DNA of 8,849 nt from an uncultured Collinsella sp. (GTDB taxonomy: Bacteria; Actinomycetota; Coriobacteriia; Coriobacteriales; Coriobacteriaceae), in NCBI GenBank assembly GCA_902475865.1, contig CABSBK010000030.1, positions 1 to 8,849 on the forward strand, read 5' to 3'. The notes beneath the pieces are model-generated. The model saw only the letters and a program-made list of their open reading frames with translations. It did no database searches and had not been told where the DNA came from. The position numbers and the translations under genes were made by a program. This document shows positions 1-5,893 of the stretch, in pieces (position 1 is the stretch's first letter; the number at the start of each line of letters is the position of its first letter).

Positions 1-1108
1 GCTTTTTGCCAAAGGCTTCGAGCAGGCGGCTCGCCACGAGCGTCAGGATCAGGTAGACCACGAGCGCCACGCAGTAGACCTCCATCTGGCGGTAGTACAC
101 GCCGGCGACCGTGGTAGTAGCGTACATAAGGTCGAACACGCCGATGACCGAAAGCACCGACGAATCCTTGATGTTGATGATGAGCTCGTTGGTGAGCGCC
201 GGAATAGCGTTTTTAATGCCCTAGGGGAACACGACTTTGCGCATAGCCTGCCACTGCGAAAGACCCAGCGAGCGCGCGGCCTCGGCCTGGCCGGGGTCGA
301 TGGACTCGATACCGCCGCGCAGGACTTCCATCATGTAGGCGGTGGAGTTGAGCGAGATGGTGACGAGGCCGGCGGTGAAGGTACTCCAAATCTGGTTGGC
401 CTGGGCGGTCTCGAAGCCCATGCCGCGCAAAACGGTGAAGCCCGCGTAATAGATGAGCAGGCCCTGAACCATCATGGGCGTACCGCGCACGATGGTGGAG
501 TAGACAGTCGCAAAGCCGCGACCGACACTCTTAAAGAAGCGCACCAGGTCGTTGTCCACGCGATCGAACGTCTGAATACGCAGGAACACAAAGAGCAGCG
601 CCAGGAAAAAGGCGATGACGGTACCGAAGGTCGCAAGTGCGATGGTGATCTCGATGCCGCGGATAAAGAAGTCGCCGCTCTTGTAGGTCATGTAGACCAG
701 GCTCGACAAAAAGTCGCTAGGGTTGGAATCCGAGACAATGCTCACCTGCACCAGGTCGATAAACGACATGACGCAGCGGTCCACGAAAAAGATCGCCGCG
801 ATGGCGACCACGACGTAGCTGCCCAGGCGCGCGCCGCGGCGGAAACGCTCGGATGCGAACGGCGACGTTTCGCGATAGTCATTCCAATGCATGAGTTTGG
901 TGACCAGCGCCGCCGCCGACACGACAATCCAGGCCCAAAGAATCGCCCATAGGCAATCCTGGAAGATACCGGTGGGGGCTAAGAAGCTCAGCGGTGTGGG
1001 ATTGCGCTGACTAAACGCCAGGCCGAGCGCCGCGATGACGCTCGTGCCCAGGTACACATAACGGTGGTCGGCCTTGATAAAAGAGGCCAGACGATTGATG
1101 GTTTTCAT
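1..1108 (-). pseudogene. Polar amino-acid ABC transporter permease, interrupted by an in-frame amber codon and cut by the left window edge
   Basis: This is the inner-membrane permease of a His/Gln/Arg-type amino-acid importer. Starting at the ATG at 1108, 295 codons are open to a TAG at 221-223. Membrane segments lie at about residues 17-32, 50-70, 97-115, 149-175, 209-225 and 242-262. Family motifs include RGTPMMVQ (208-215), the NSTAY-MMEVLRGGIESI stretch, and the EAA loop beginning EAARSLG (276-282). The TAG falls where the family normally has Gln after V-x-P. Beyond it the same frame stays open to base 2 and encodes a typical permease end, with NIKDSSVLSVIG, VYYRQMEVY and a final membrane span. 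The lesion is therefore a single nonsense codon, not a frameshift. The product stopped at 221 would lack half the EAA coupling loop and the last spans, so it is probably inactive. The start has a GGAGG site 4 bases upstream that lies in the stop region of the binding-protein gene, showing translational coupling. The first ~145 residues, with three spans, are a long extension ahead of the core permease domain. Confidence 0.88.
221..223 (-). other. Premature amber codon (TAG) in the permease gene
   Basis: The plus-strand bases at 221-223 are cta, read as TAG on the coding strand. Plus-strand ctg would restore CAG (Gln), the residue expected at this place in the family, so one C-to-T transition on the coding strand accounts for it. 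Codons on both sides encode contiguous permease sequence, KVVFP before and GIKNAIPAL after. Confidence 0.85.
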
Positions 1109-1117
1109 GCTGCCTCC

Positions 1118-2044
1118 CTATGCCGGCTGACGGTCGAGGCACGCGTCCCACATTTGGTCGCGCTCCTCCTGGCTGACACCCTTGAGTGTCTTGTCGATGA
1201 GCTTAAGCAGCTTGTCCGAGCCCTTGCGGCAGCCGACGTTTGCCGCGACCTCCTGCTTAAAGCCCTCGCCCTCGGCAAAATGAATGGGGACAATGCCCGG
1301 GTTTTGGGCCATATAGCCCTTCTCGTTCTCGGTGTTGTAGGTCACGGCGTCGCACGTGCCCTGCAGCAGATTCGAGAACACCGTGGGGACCGAATCGACC
1401 GGGTTTTTGTGCACAACGCCCGGGATCTCGTCGATGACGGTATCAAGCATGGTGTCCTTTTGGCCGAGGACCGTGGCGCCGCTAAAGTCGCTGAGCTTTG
1501 TCGCATTTTGGTAGGGCGAGCCCTCTTTTACGAACAGGCCAAAGTAACCGATAAAGTACGGGTCGGAGAAGCCGACCGACTCCTCACGCTCGGGCGTGGC
1601 GCTCATACCGGCGATGATGAGGTCGATCTGGCCGTTGTTGAGCGAATCGATAAGGCCCGAGAAGCTCTGCTTGACGGCAACGGGCTCGCCGCCGAGGGCC
1701 TTGCAGACGATCTTGGCGATCTGCACGTCGTAGCCATCGGCGTAGGCTCCCTGCACGTTGTCGATGGGAATGGTGTACTCGCTGGCTTCGGAGACCTGCC
1801 AGTTGTACGGAGCGTAGGCCGCCTCCATGCCAATGCGGATCTTGTCCTTGCCGATCACGGAATCGGACAGGTCGTCGCGGCCGCCGCCCGTCGTGGGCTG
1901 AACCACCTTGAGCGTGGACGGACGCTGACAGCCGGCGAGCGCGCCGGCGACGACGGAAGCGCTCGCAGCGAGAGCGCTACCCAAGAAGATGCGACGGCTG
2001 CACACCGGCTGTGGATGCGCGTCGCGCTGATGGGGAGAATGCAT
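1118..2044 (-). CDS. Amino-acid ABC transporter substrate-binding lipoprotein (SBP_bac_3 family) with a Tat-type signal
   Basis: This is the extracytoplasmic receptor for a polar amino acid, feeding the permease encoded next. The protein has 308 residues. Its N-terminal signal carries a twin-arginine motif SRRIFLG (16-22), a hydrophobic stretch, and the lipobox LAGC with the lipidated Cys at 39, so it should be a Tat-exported, membrane-anchored lipoprotein. The mature part shows family hallmarks: IGMEAAYAPYNW near the start, YADGYDVQIAKIVCKALGG, then DLIIAGMSATPEREESVGFSDPYF split across the first lobe, and a C-terminal helix region ending ACLDRQPA. I chose the ATG at 2044 because AGGGAAGG lies 6 bases upstream and the signal peptide then has normal length. 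A GTG 24 codons further upstream has no support. The TAG stop is 9 bases before the permease ATG, so the two genes are one operon. The exact ligand cannot be read from the sequence; Gln, Arg, Lys or His are the usual options. Confidence 0.93.
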   Translation of the reverse strand: MHSPHQRDAHPQPVCSRRIFLGSALAASASVVAGALAGCQRPSTLKVVQPTTGGGRDDLSDSVIGKDKIRIGMEAAYAPYNWQVSEASEYTIPIDNVQGAYADGYDVQIAKIVCKALGGEPVAVKQSFSGLIDSLNNGQIDLIIAGMSATPEREESVGFSDPYFIGYFGLFVKEGSPYQNATKLSDFSGATVLGQKDTMLDTVIDEIPGVVHKNPVDSVPTVFSNLLQGTCDAVTYNTENEKGYMAQNPGIVPIHFAEGEGFKQEVAANVGCRKGSDKLLKLIDKTLKGVSQEERDQMWDACLDRQPA

Positions 2045-2210
2045 AATCTGCCTTCCCTGTTGAATCGTATGCTGACGACTTAACAGGATATACGCCAGCG
2101 ACCAGCAGTGCAGCACAAGCTCGAAAAATTAATAGACACATGGTAGTCATTGGGGACGTCGATGTTTTGGCAATGCCGGCGAGCGACGTCCAGAGCGAAC
2201 AAGTGGCATG
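2045..2210 (-). other. Leader region of the amino-acid ABC operon
   Basis: This stretch lies between the epimerase terminator and the binding-protein start and must carry the promoter of the ABC operon. I find no convincing pair of -35 and -10 boxes. An AT-rich patch at 2124-2134 (coding strand TATTAATTTTT) stands out from its GC-rich surroundings and could hold a -10 element. Two GACGTC palindromes at 2155-2160 and 2185-2190 are exactly 30 bases apart upstream of that patch and could be operator half-sites. Both readings are inference. Confidence 0.35.
2051..2058 (-). promoter_or_regulatory. Ribosome binding site of the binding-protein gene
   Basis: The coding strand reads AGGGAAGG, 6 bases before the ATG at 2044. 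This site fixes the start there rather than at the in-frame GTG at 2116. Confidence 0.65.
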
Positions 2211-2277
2211 AAAAAGACAAGGCATGACCAGAAGGTCTATGCCTTGCCTTTTGAATGACAAATTATCGCTCTGGACG
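2187..2277. repeat. 12-base perfect inverted repeat enclosing the epimerase terminator
   Basis: CGTCCAGAGCGA at 2187-2198 is the exact reverse complement of TCGCTCTGGACG at 2266-2277. Between them lies the terminator hairpin at 2211-2253, giving a nested, cruciform-like layout of 91 bases. No target-site duplication is obvious outside the arms. It could be a small non-autonomous element, a remnant, or an extended RNA fold around the terminator. Confidence 0.6.
2211..2253 (-). terminator. Rho-independent terminator of the epimerase transcript, possibly bidirectional
   Basis: The arms CAAGGCATGACC (2218-2229) and GGTCTATGCCTTG (2234-2246) pair with a single bulged base around the loop AGAA. 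On the minus strand the stem is followed by TCTTTTT, the expected T-tract, about 55 bases past the epimerase stop codon. The plus strand also has TTTT after the stem (2249-2252), so it may stop transcription both ways. Confidence 0.82.
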
Positions 2278-2307
2278 GCACGCAGCATCGACCGAGCGGC
2301 GGAACCT

Positions 2308-3201
2308 CTAGAGCAAGGTGACGCTAAAGCTGCGTTTATCGGTAGCGCCGGGAGCCAAGTTGATGGTGTTGACCTTGTGCTCAAAGACATCGTCCTCGGT
2401 GTCCATGGTGGTGTGACCGGTCCAGGGCTCGAGCGCCACAAACGGAGCGTCGTTGGCGGCAGACCACACGCCGATGTACTTAAAGCCCTCAAAGTCGATC
2501 TTGACGCCGTGGCCCGACTTGCGGCCGCGCAGCGTGAGCGTGGAGCCCGGGGTATCGGTGAACATGATGGCGTCGTTATCGAAGCTGCGGTGCGTGATGG
2601 GCAGCACGTCCGAGTTATCGGGGGCCTTGTAGCTACCCTCGAACGTCATAAGGCCATCGGGCGTGATGACGGGGGCCTCGTTAGTCCAAGCCTCGGTAAA
2701 CGCCAGCTCGTAATCCTCGAACGCCTCGTCCTCGGCGCCGGGGGCGGGCACGTTAAACGCAGGGTGGCCACCCACCGAGAACGGCAGGTCTACGTCGCCG
2801 GTGTTAGTGACGGCAAAGGTCTGCGTGAGCGTGGCATCGCCGGTCAGGGCATAGGTCATGTTGAGCTTAAAGTGGAAGGGAAAGGCCTTGAGCGACTCGG
2901 GCGTATCGGTGATCTCGTAGGTTACCGAGGAGCCGTCCTCCGATACCTCGACCAATTTGTGCTCGACAATGCGTGCGATGCCGTGGCGCGCCATCTCGCA
3001 GGTGCCGGCGGCAGACGTCGCCGTGTTGTTGCGCAGCGATCCCACGATAGGGAACAGGATGGGCGCGTGCTTGCCCCAAAAGGCCGGGTCGCCCTGCCAC
3101 AGATACTCATTGCCGTTGAGGGCAAGGCTCGTGAGCTGGGCGCCCATGGAATCGATGGCCGCGGTGAGGCCGCCGCGCTTGATGGTAGTGACGGTGGACA
3201 T
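2308..3201 (-). CDS. Aldose 1-epimerase family protein, LacX type
   Basis: This is a cytoplasmic, galactose-mutarotase-fold enzyme of 297 residues, the usual size for the family, expected to interconvert alpha and beta anomers of a sugar or phosphosugar. The N-terminal pattern fits the LacX branch: GAQLTSLALNGNEYLWQGDP (19-38), then WGKHAPILFPIVGSLRN (42-58). GGHPAFNVP (144-152) holds the conserved catalytic-type His146, and ALEPWTG (256-262) holds Glu258, which aligns with the family's catalytic base. There is no signal peptide. The ATG at 3201 is preceded by GGAGG at a 7-base spacing; an upstream in-frame TTG at 3225 has no comparable site. A hairpin terminator follows the TAG stop. The neighbours do not form a sugar pathway, so the substrate is open. 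The membrane-protein gene upstream lies 79 bases away with no terminator seen between, so the two may share a transcript. Confidence 0.92.
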   Translation of the reverse strand: MSTVTTIKRGGLTAAIDSMGAQLTSLALNGNEYLWQGDPAFWGKHAPILFPIVGSLRNNTATSAAGTCEMARHGIARIVEHKLVEVSEDGSSVTYEITDTPESLKAFPFHFKLNMTYALTGDATLTQTFAVTNTGDVDLPFSVGGHPAFNVPAPGAEDEAFEDYELAFTEAWTNEAPVITPDGLMTFEGSYKAPDNSDVLPITHRSFDNDAIMFTDTPGSTLTLRGRKSGHGVKIDFEGFKYIGVWSAANDAPFVALEPWTGHTTMDTEDDVFEHKVNTINLAPGATDKRSFSVTLL

Positions 3202-3208
3202 GCTACTT

Positions 3209-3213
3209 CCTCC
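3209..3213 (-). promoter_or_regulatory. Ribosome binding site of the epimerase gene
   Basis: The coding strand reads GGAGG, 7 bases upstream of the ATG at 3201. It decides that start over the in-frame TTG at 3225. Confidence 0.8.
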
Positions 3214-3280
3214 AAAAGTAAACAACAGTGTCGAGGGTTATTGTCCCACTCTTGGCAGCAGGGCTGAGCGGCAGGCGCAG

Positions 3281-4147
3281 TTATTGAGCAATAGCATAAA
3301 GGTCAAACCCACCCTGCGGCGCGCTATCGACCGTATCGGGTGCTTGCGAATTAAAACTCACCGGGACCATGCGCTTTGAGGCGCGGTAACGCGTGCCGTC
3401 GGTGGCGACGGGCGGCTCATCGACCGTGAGCTCGTAGTCGCCGGGCTTGAGCTCGATACCGTCACCTTCGGAATTGACGTATTGGTACTCGTCGATTGCT
3501 TGTCCCCTGAGCGTGCGGCCCACGATATGGACGAGCATTTGGCTGTCGCCGCGCGCGGTATCCCACGTCGCGCCGTCCTTAACCTCGACCGACACATGCA
3601 CCGAGCGCGTGCGGCTGAGCGATTGCTCGACGGACATCTCGACCTTGGCGGCGTCTTGGCGCTGCCGCTCGACATGACCCCAGATGCTGCCGATTGCCGA
3701 GCAGGCGATAACGCCGGCCATGAAGGCGATGAGGATGGGGCCGAGCGGAGAACGGCGGCCCGCGTCTTCCTCACGAGCCAGGTCGGGGCGATGCGTGGGC
3801 GCAGGCGCCTGGGCGCCTTGCGCGGGCACGTCGAGAATGCTGAAAGATGCCGTACTGCCGGGGTCGATGGTGTGGCGCGGTTGCGGGGTCTTTGCCGGCG
3901 AAATGGACATGTCGGCTGGCTCACCCAGCGTGGCCGTGGCATCGGCCTTTGCCTCGTCGGCCTCGGCCTGGGCCCAAGCCTGTTCAAAGGTCAGGGGCTC
4001 GACGGGGTCGGAGGCGGCGTCCATCTCGACGGCATCGTTACCGGTCTCGTCCTCGTCGCTCGACACGTCACGCGGCGCGGGCTCGTCCCACTCCTCGTCC
4101 GGAGCCTCGCCCTCGCTATACCACCATTCAAAGTTATCGATATCCAT
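3281..4147 (-). CDS. Unrecognised single-pass membrane protein with acidic N-terminal half and beta-rich exterior domain
   Basis: I do not recognise this 288-residue protein. Residues 1-80 are strongly acidic (for example WWYSEGEAPDEEWDEP, then SSDEDE), with an Ala/Glu/Asp-rich stretch at 55-75. Residues 80-132 are Pro/Ala-rich and probably disordered. One membrane span at about 135-156 (GPILIAFMAGVIACSAIGSI) follows basic residues RR, so the acidic half should be inside the cell. The C-terminal 130 residues then lie outside. They alternate short hydrophobic strands, with VHVSVEVKDG, MLVHIVGR and ELKPGDYELTVDEPP. The last resembles the turn-plus-strand pattern of transthyretin, PEGA or Ig-like surface domains. 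It has no catalytic motif, zinc ribbon or signal peptide. AGGGG lies 8 bases before the ATG inside a self-complementary GGGGCGCCCC, so initiation may be weak. A role in envelope sensing or scaffolding is only a guess. Confidence 0.75.
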   Translation of the reverse strand: MDIDNFEWWYSEGEAPDEEWDEPAPRDVSSDEDETGNDAVEMDAASDPVEPLTFEQAWAQAEADEAKADATATLGEPADMSISPAKTPQPRHTIDPGSTASFSILDVPAQGAQAPAPTHRPDLAREEDAGRRSPLGPILIAFMAGVIACSAIGSIWGHVERQRQDAAKVEMSVEQSLSRTRSVHVSVEVKDGATWDTARGDSQMLVHIVGRTLRGQAIDEYQYVNSEGDGIELKPGDYELTVDEPPVATDGTRYRASKRMVPVSFNSQAPDTVDSAPQGGFDLYAIAQ

Positions 4148-4323
4148 ACGGGGCGCCCCTTAGGCCTCGCAAATAAACACTTGTTAGCCTTATACCCGCA
4201 GATGGCGCTGGAGCTCGCACGGAATGCGATAAAGGGACTGCTCCTTTGTCGCATCGAAGTTGCGGTGGAATAGTTCCTGTTTGCACGCCCACTCGAGCTA
4301 TTTAGGGACTATTTCACCGCAAG
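4148..4323. other. Intergenic region between the MerR and membrane-protein genes
   Basis: These 176 bases hold no supported gene. They contain two strong inverted repeats listed separately, a GGGGCGCCCC palindrome (4150-4159) overlapping the likely ribosome binding site of the membrane-protein gene, and an isolated -10-like TATAAG on the minus strand at 4189-4194 without a matching -35. The promoter of the membrane-protein gene probably lies between the second hairpin and the start codon, but I cannot place it firmly. Confidence 0.5.
4223..4255. repeat. Inverted repeat (hairpin), 12-pair stem
   Basis: The arms at 4224-4235 and 4243-4254 pair over 12 positions with one G-T wobble, around a 7-base loop (gactgct). 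On the plus strand the left arm ends ATAAAGG and the right arm starts CCTTTGTC. Neither strand has a T-tract after the stem, so it is not a canonical terminator. Confidence 0.75.
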
Positions 4324-4325
4324 TT
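4257..4325. repeat. Long inverted repeat (hairpin) beginning in the stop codon of the MerR gene
   Basis: The 21-base arms at 4257-4277 and 4305-4325 match at 18 positions as reverse complements, around a 27-base loop. The core shared on the coding strand is TTGCGGTG, then AATAGT. The outer arm overlaps the TAA stop (4324-4326). No T-tract follows on the minus strand. It may act in mRNA 3' end stability, as a weak terminator, or be a copy of a dispersed repeat. Confidence 0.75.
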
Positions 4326-5190
4326 ATTTGAGGGCGACGGGGATTTGGATACAGCAGAAGTCCTCTTGGTGAGACTCGTCGTAGCTCGTGGTGTCCAGGT
4401 AGCAAAAATCGAAAGCATTGCCGATGGGCTGGAGCGCGTGCCTGTCCATGCAGGCCACGATGGCGCGGATACCCTCGGGCTCGTACGGCATGCCCCAGCG
4501 ACTCATGCACAGGTACGTGCCCTCGGGCAGCACCTCGACGCCAATCTCCGCCAGCTCGGCAGGATCGCTCGGCAGTATTTCCTCGGCACCACGCGGCAAC
4601 ACGGCAAAGGAACCGGCACCGGCGATGGGGTCGTCGGAATGCAGCGCCTCGCGACGCAGCATGGCGCCCCAACCGCGCATGGGGCGTGTGCCCGTGAGCG
4701 CACGCATGCGCAGAATCGCCCGCATGAGCGTGGGGTGCAGCATCGAGCGGCCACGCTCGATATCGCTCGGGAACTCCTCAAAGACCACGTAGCGGCGCTC
4801 GAATTGCTTGAGCTCCGGTTTGCCCTCGCGCTCGCGCCAATAGACCGCCTCGTCGTAAAAACTCAGCCGCTCCTGCACGCTCGCGCGCTCGGCTTTGAGC
4901 CCGGCAATCTGCTCGTCGAGCGCCTGCACCCGCGAGCGCAGGTGATCGGTCATCTCTCCAATGTCGAACGTCGAGGTCAGGCGATCGATCTCATCGAGTT
5001 CCAGTCCCAAGTCGCGCAGCATGCAGATCAGACGCATGAGCGGGATCTGCGTGGGCGAATAGAAACGGTAGCCTTTTTCGTTAACCACGGCGGGTTTAAA
5101 CAGACCGATCTTGTCGTAGTAGATGAGCGTTTGGCGCGAAACGTTAAACAAGCTCGCCATCTCGCTAATCGCATACATACCCGTCTGCAT
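4324..5190 (-). CDS. MerR-family transcriptional regulator with C-terminal ligand-binding region
   Basis: This 288-residue cytoplasmic DNA-binding protein would act as a dimer on a spaced promoter. The winged-helix domain spans about residues 6-72, with YAISEMASLFNVSRQTLIYY (6-25), DKIGLFKP and GYRFYSPTQI, all classic MerR signatures. A dimerising coiled coil runs about 78-118. Residues 130-288 form an effector domain like those of multidrug-sensing MerR proteins, with the acidic DTTSYDESHQEDFCCIQIPV near the end that is typical of GyrI-like folds. It lacks the paired metal-binding Cys of MerR/CueR/ZntR, so an organic ligand is more likely than a metal. I chose the ATG at 5190 because GGAGG lies just 4 bases upstream; an ATG at 5178 is possible. 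It sits on the same strand right after the ubiX terminator, so regulation of the decarboxylase module is plausible but not shown. Confidence 0.92.
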   Translation of the reverse strand: MQTGMYAISEMASLFNVSRQTLIYYDKIGLFKPAVVNEKGYRFYSPTQIPLMRLICMLRDLGLELDEIDRLTSTFDIGEMTDHLRSRVQALDEQIAGLKAERASVQERLSFYDEAVYWREREGKPELKQFERRYVVFEEFPSDIERGRSMLHPTLMRAILRMRALTGTRPMRGWGAMLRREALHSDDPIAGAGSFAVLPRGAEEILPSDPAELAEIGVEVLPEGTYLCMSRWGMPYEPEGIRAIVACMDRHALQPIGNAFDFCYLDTTSYDESHQEDFCCIQIPVALK

Positions 5191-5194
5191 AGGT

Positions 5195-5199
5195 CCTCC
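5195..5199 (-). promoter_or_regulatory. Ribosome binding site of the MerR gene, short spacing
   Basis: GGAGG on the coding strand lies 4 bases before the ATG at 5190 and 16 before the ATG at 5178. The spacing is short but favours 5190. The site lies only about 20 bases past the upstream terminator, so any separate promoter for this gene must overlap the terminator or precede it. Confidence 0.65.
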
Positions 5200-5218
5200 C
5201 GACACACCCTTTGACACG

Positions 5219-5249
5219 AAAAGCCCGCCGCCCACAGGGGCAGCGGGCT
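5219..5249 (-). terminator. Rho-independent terminator of the transporter-decarboxylase-ubiX operon
   Basis: On the minus strand AGCCCGC pairs with GCGGGCT and an inner GCCC with GGGC, separated by one mismatch and closed by a 4-base loop. The stem is followed by TTTT. It lies 32 bases past the ubiX stop codon and 28 bases before the MerR start. Confidence 0.85.
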
Positions 5250-5281
5250 CAAACACTACTCGTATCCTACCCTAAAGATGC

Positions 5282-5860
5282 CTATGACCAGCGCTTATAG
5301 TTGGCGCACGACACGCCGACGGCCTCGAGTGCCTTGGCGGCGATGTGATGCACCGCCTCATCGAGCGTGGCGGGGCCGTTGTAAAACGTGAGCATGGGCG
5401 GTATGAGCATGACGCCCGGCACGCGCGCCAGGCGTGCCATGTTGTCGACATGGATCGCACTGAAGGGCGTCTCGCGCACCATAAGCACCAGGCGGCGCTG
5501 CTCTTTCATCTGCACATCGGCCGCACGCAGCAACAGGTTTTCGCTGTAGCCGCTCGCGATGCCGGCGAGCGTCTTCATGGAGCAGGGAGCCACGATCATG
5601 CCGTCGACCGGATAGGTGCCGCTTGCGATGGCAGCGCCAATGTTCTTGTTGTCGTAGACCACATCGGCATAGCACGCAAACTCGTCGAGCGTCATGCCGA
5701 GCTCCTGCTCGATGGTGATCTCTCCCCCGCGCGTGACGACAAGCGCCGACTCAGCGCCGGCCTGGCGCAGGCATTTGAGGCATTCAAGGCCCAGTGCCGC
5801 ACCGCTGGCGCCAGACACGCCAACGACAATGCGACGGGGACGAACAGAAGACTCAGGCAT
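5282..5860 (-). CDS. ubiX: UbiX-type flavin prenyltransferase (decarboxylase partner)
   Basis: This 192-residue cytoplasmic flavoprotein belongs to a family that joins a dimethylallyl group to reduced FMN, making the prenyl-FMN cofactor of UbiD enzymes. In older names it is subunit B of hydroxyarylic acid decarboxylases. The FMN-binding start GVSGASGAALG (14-24), the APCSMKTLAGIASGYSENLL stretch (91-110), the VLMVRETPFS motif (125-134) and PPMLTFYNGP (154-163) are all in the standard places, and the length is normal. An AAGGAG site lies 5 bases before the ATG at 5860. The gene starts only 33 bases after the UbiD-type gene, so the two are surely co-transcribed. Pairing with UbiD rather than ubiquinone genes indicates a catabolic or detoxifying decarboxylation. 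The TAG stop is followed by a strong terminator. Confidence 0.95.
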   Translation of the reverse strand: MPESSVRPRRIVVGVSGASGAALGLECLKCLRQAGAESALVVTRGGEITIEQELGMTLDEFACYADVVYDNKNIGAAIASGTYPVDGMIVAPCSMKTLAGIASGYSENLLLRAADVQMKEQRRLVLMVRETPFSAIHVDNMARLARVPGVMLIPPMLTFYNGPATLDEAVHHIAAKALEAVGVSCANYKRWS

Positions 5861-5893
5861 GACAACTCCTTAACTACTTGGTAGGGCTACTTA

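Noticed and set aside
221..1120. General reassignment of TAG as a sense codon to explain the permease stop
   Set aside because: The binding-protein, epimerase, ubiX and UbiD-type genes all end at TAG at the expected length, and in the UbiD gene TAG is backed by a TAA. Genome-wide recoding does not fit.
1064..2083. Long plus-strand open frame opposite the binding-protein gene
   Set aside because: It is a shadow of the SBP gene on the other strand. It has no recognisable domains, and it overlaps the start of the permease gene as well.
3202..3225. Upstream TTG start (3225) for the epimerase
   Set aside because: The extra eight residues would be translated from the ribosome binding site of the better ATG at 3201.
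4223..4255. Hairpin as a rho-independent terminator
   Set aside because: Neither strand shows a T-tract after the stem, so I list it as an inverted repeat instead.
5211..5216. Perfect TTGACA on the plus strand as a promoter
   Set aside because: There is no -10-like sequence at a suitable distance (a GC-rich terminator stem follows), and there is no plus-strand gene to serve.
5191..5256. Upstream GTG start (5256) extending the MerR protein by 22 residues
   Set aside because: It would start upstream of the ubiX terminator hairpin and translate through it. The winged-helix domain begins normally from the ATG at 5190, which has GGAGG just upstream.
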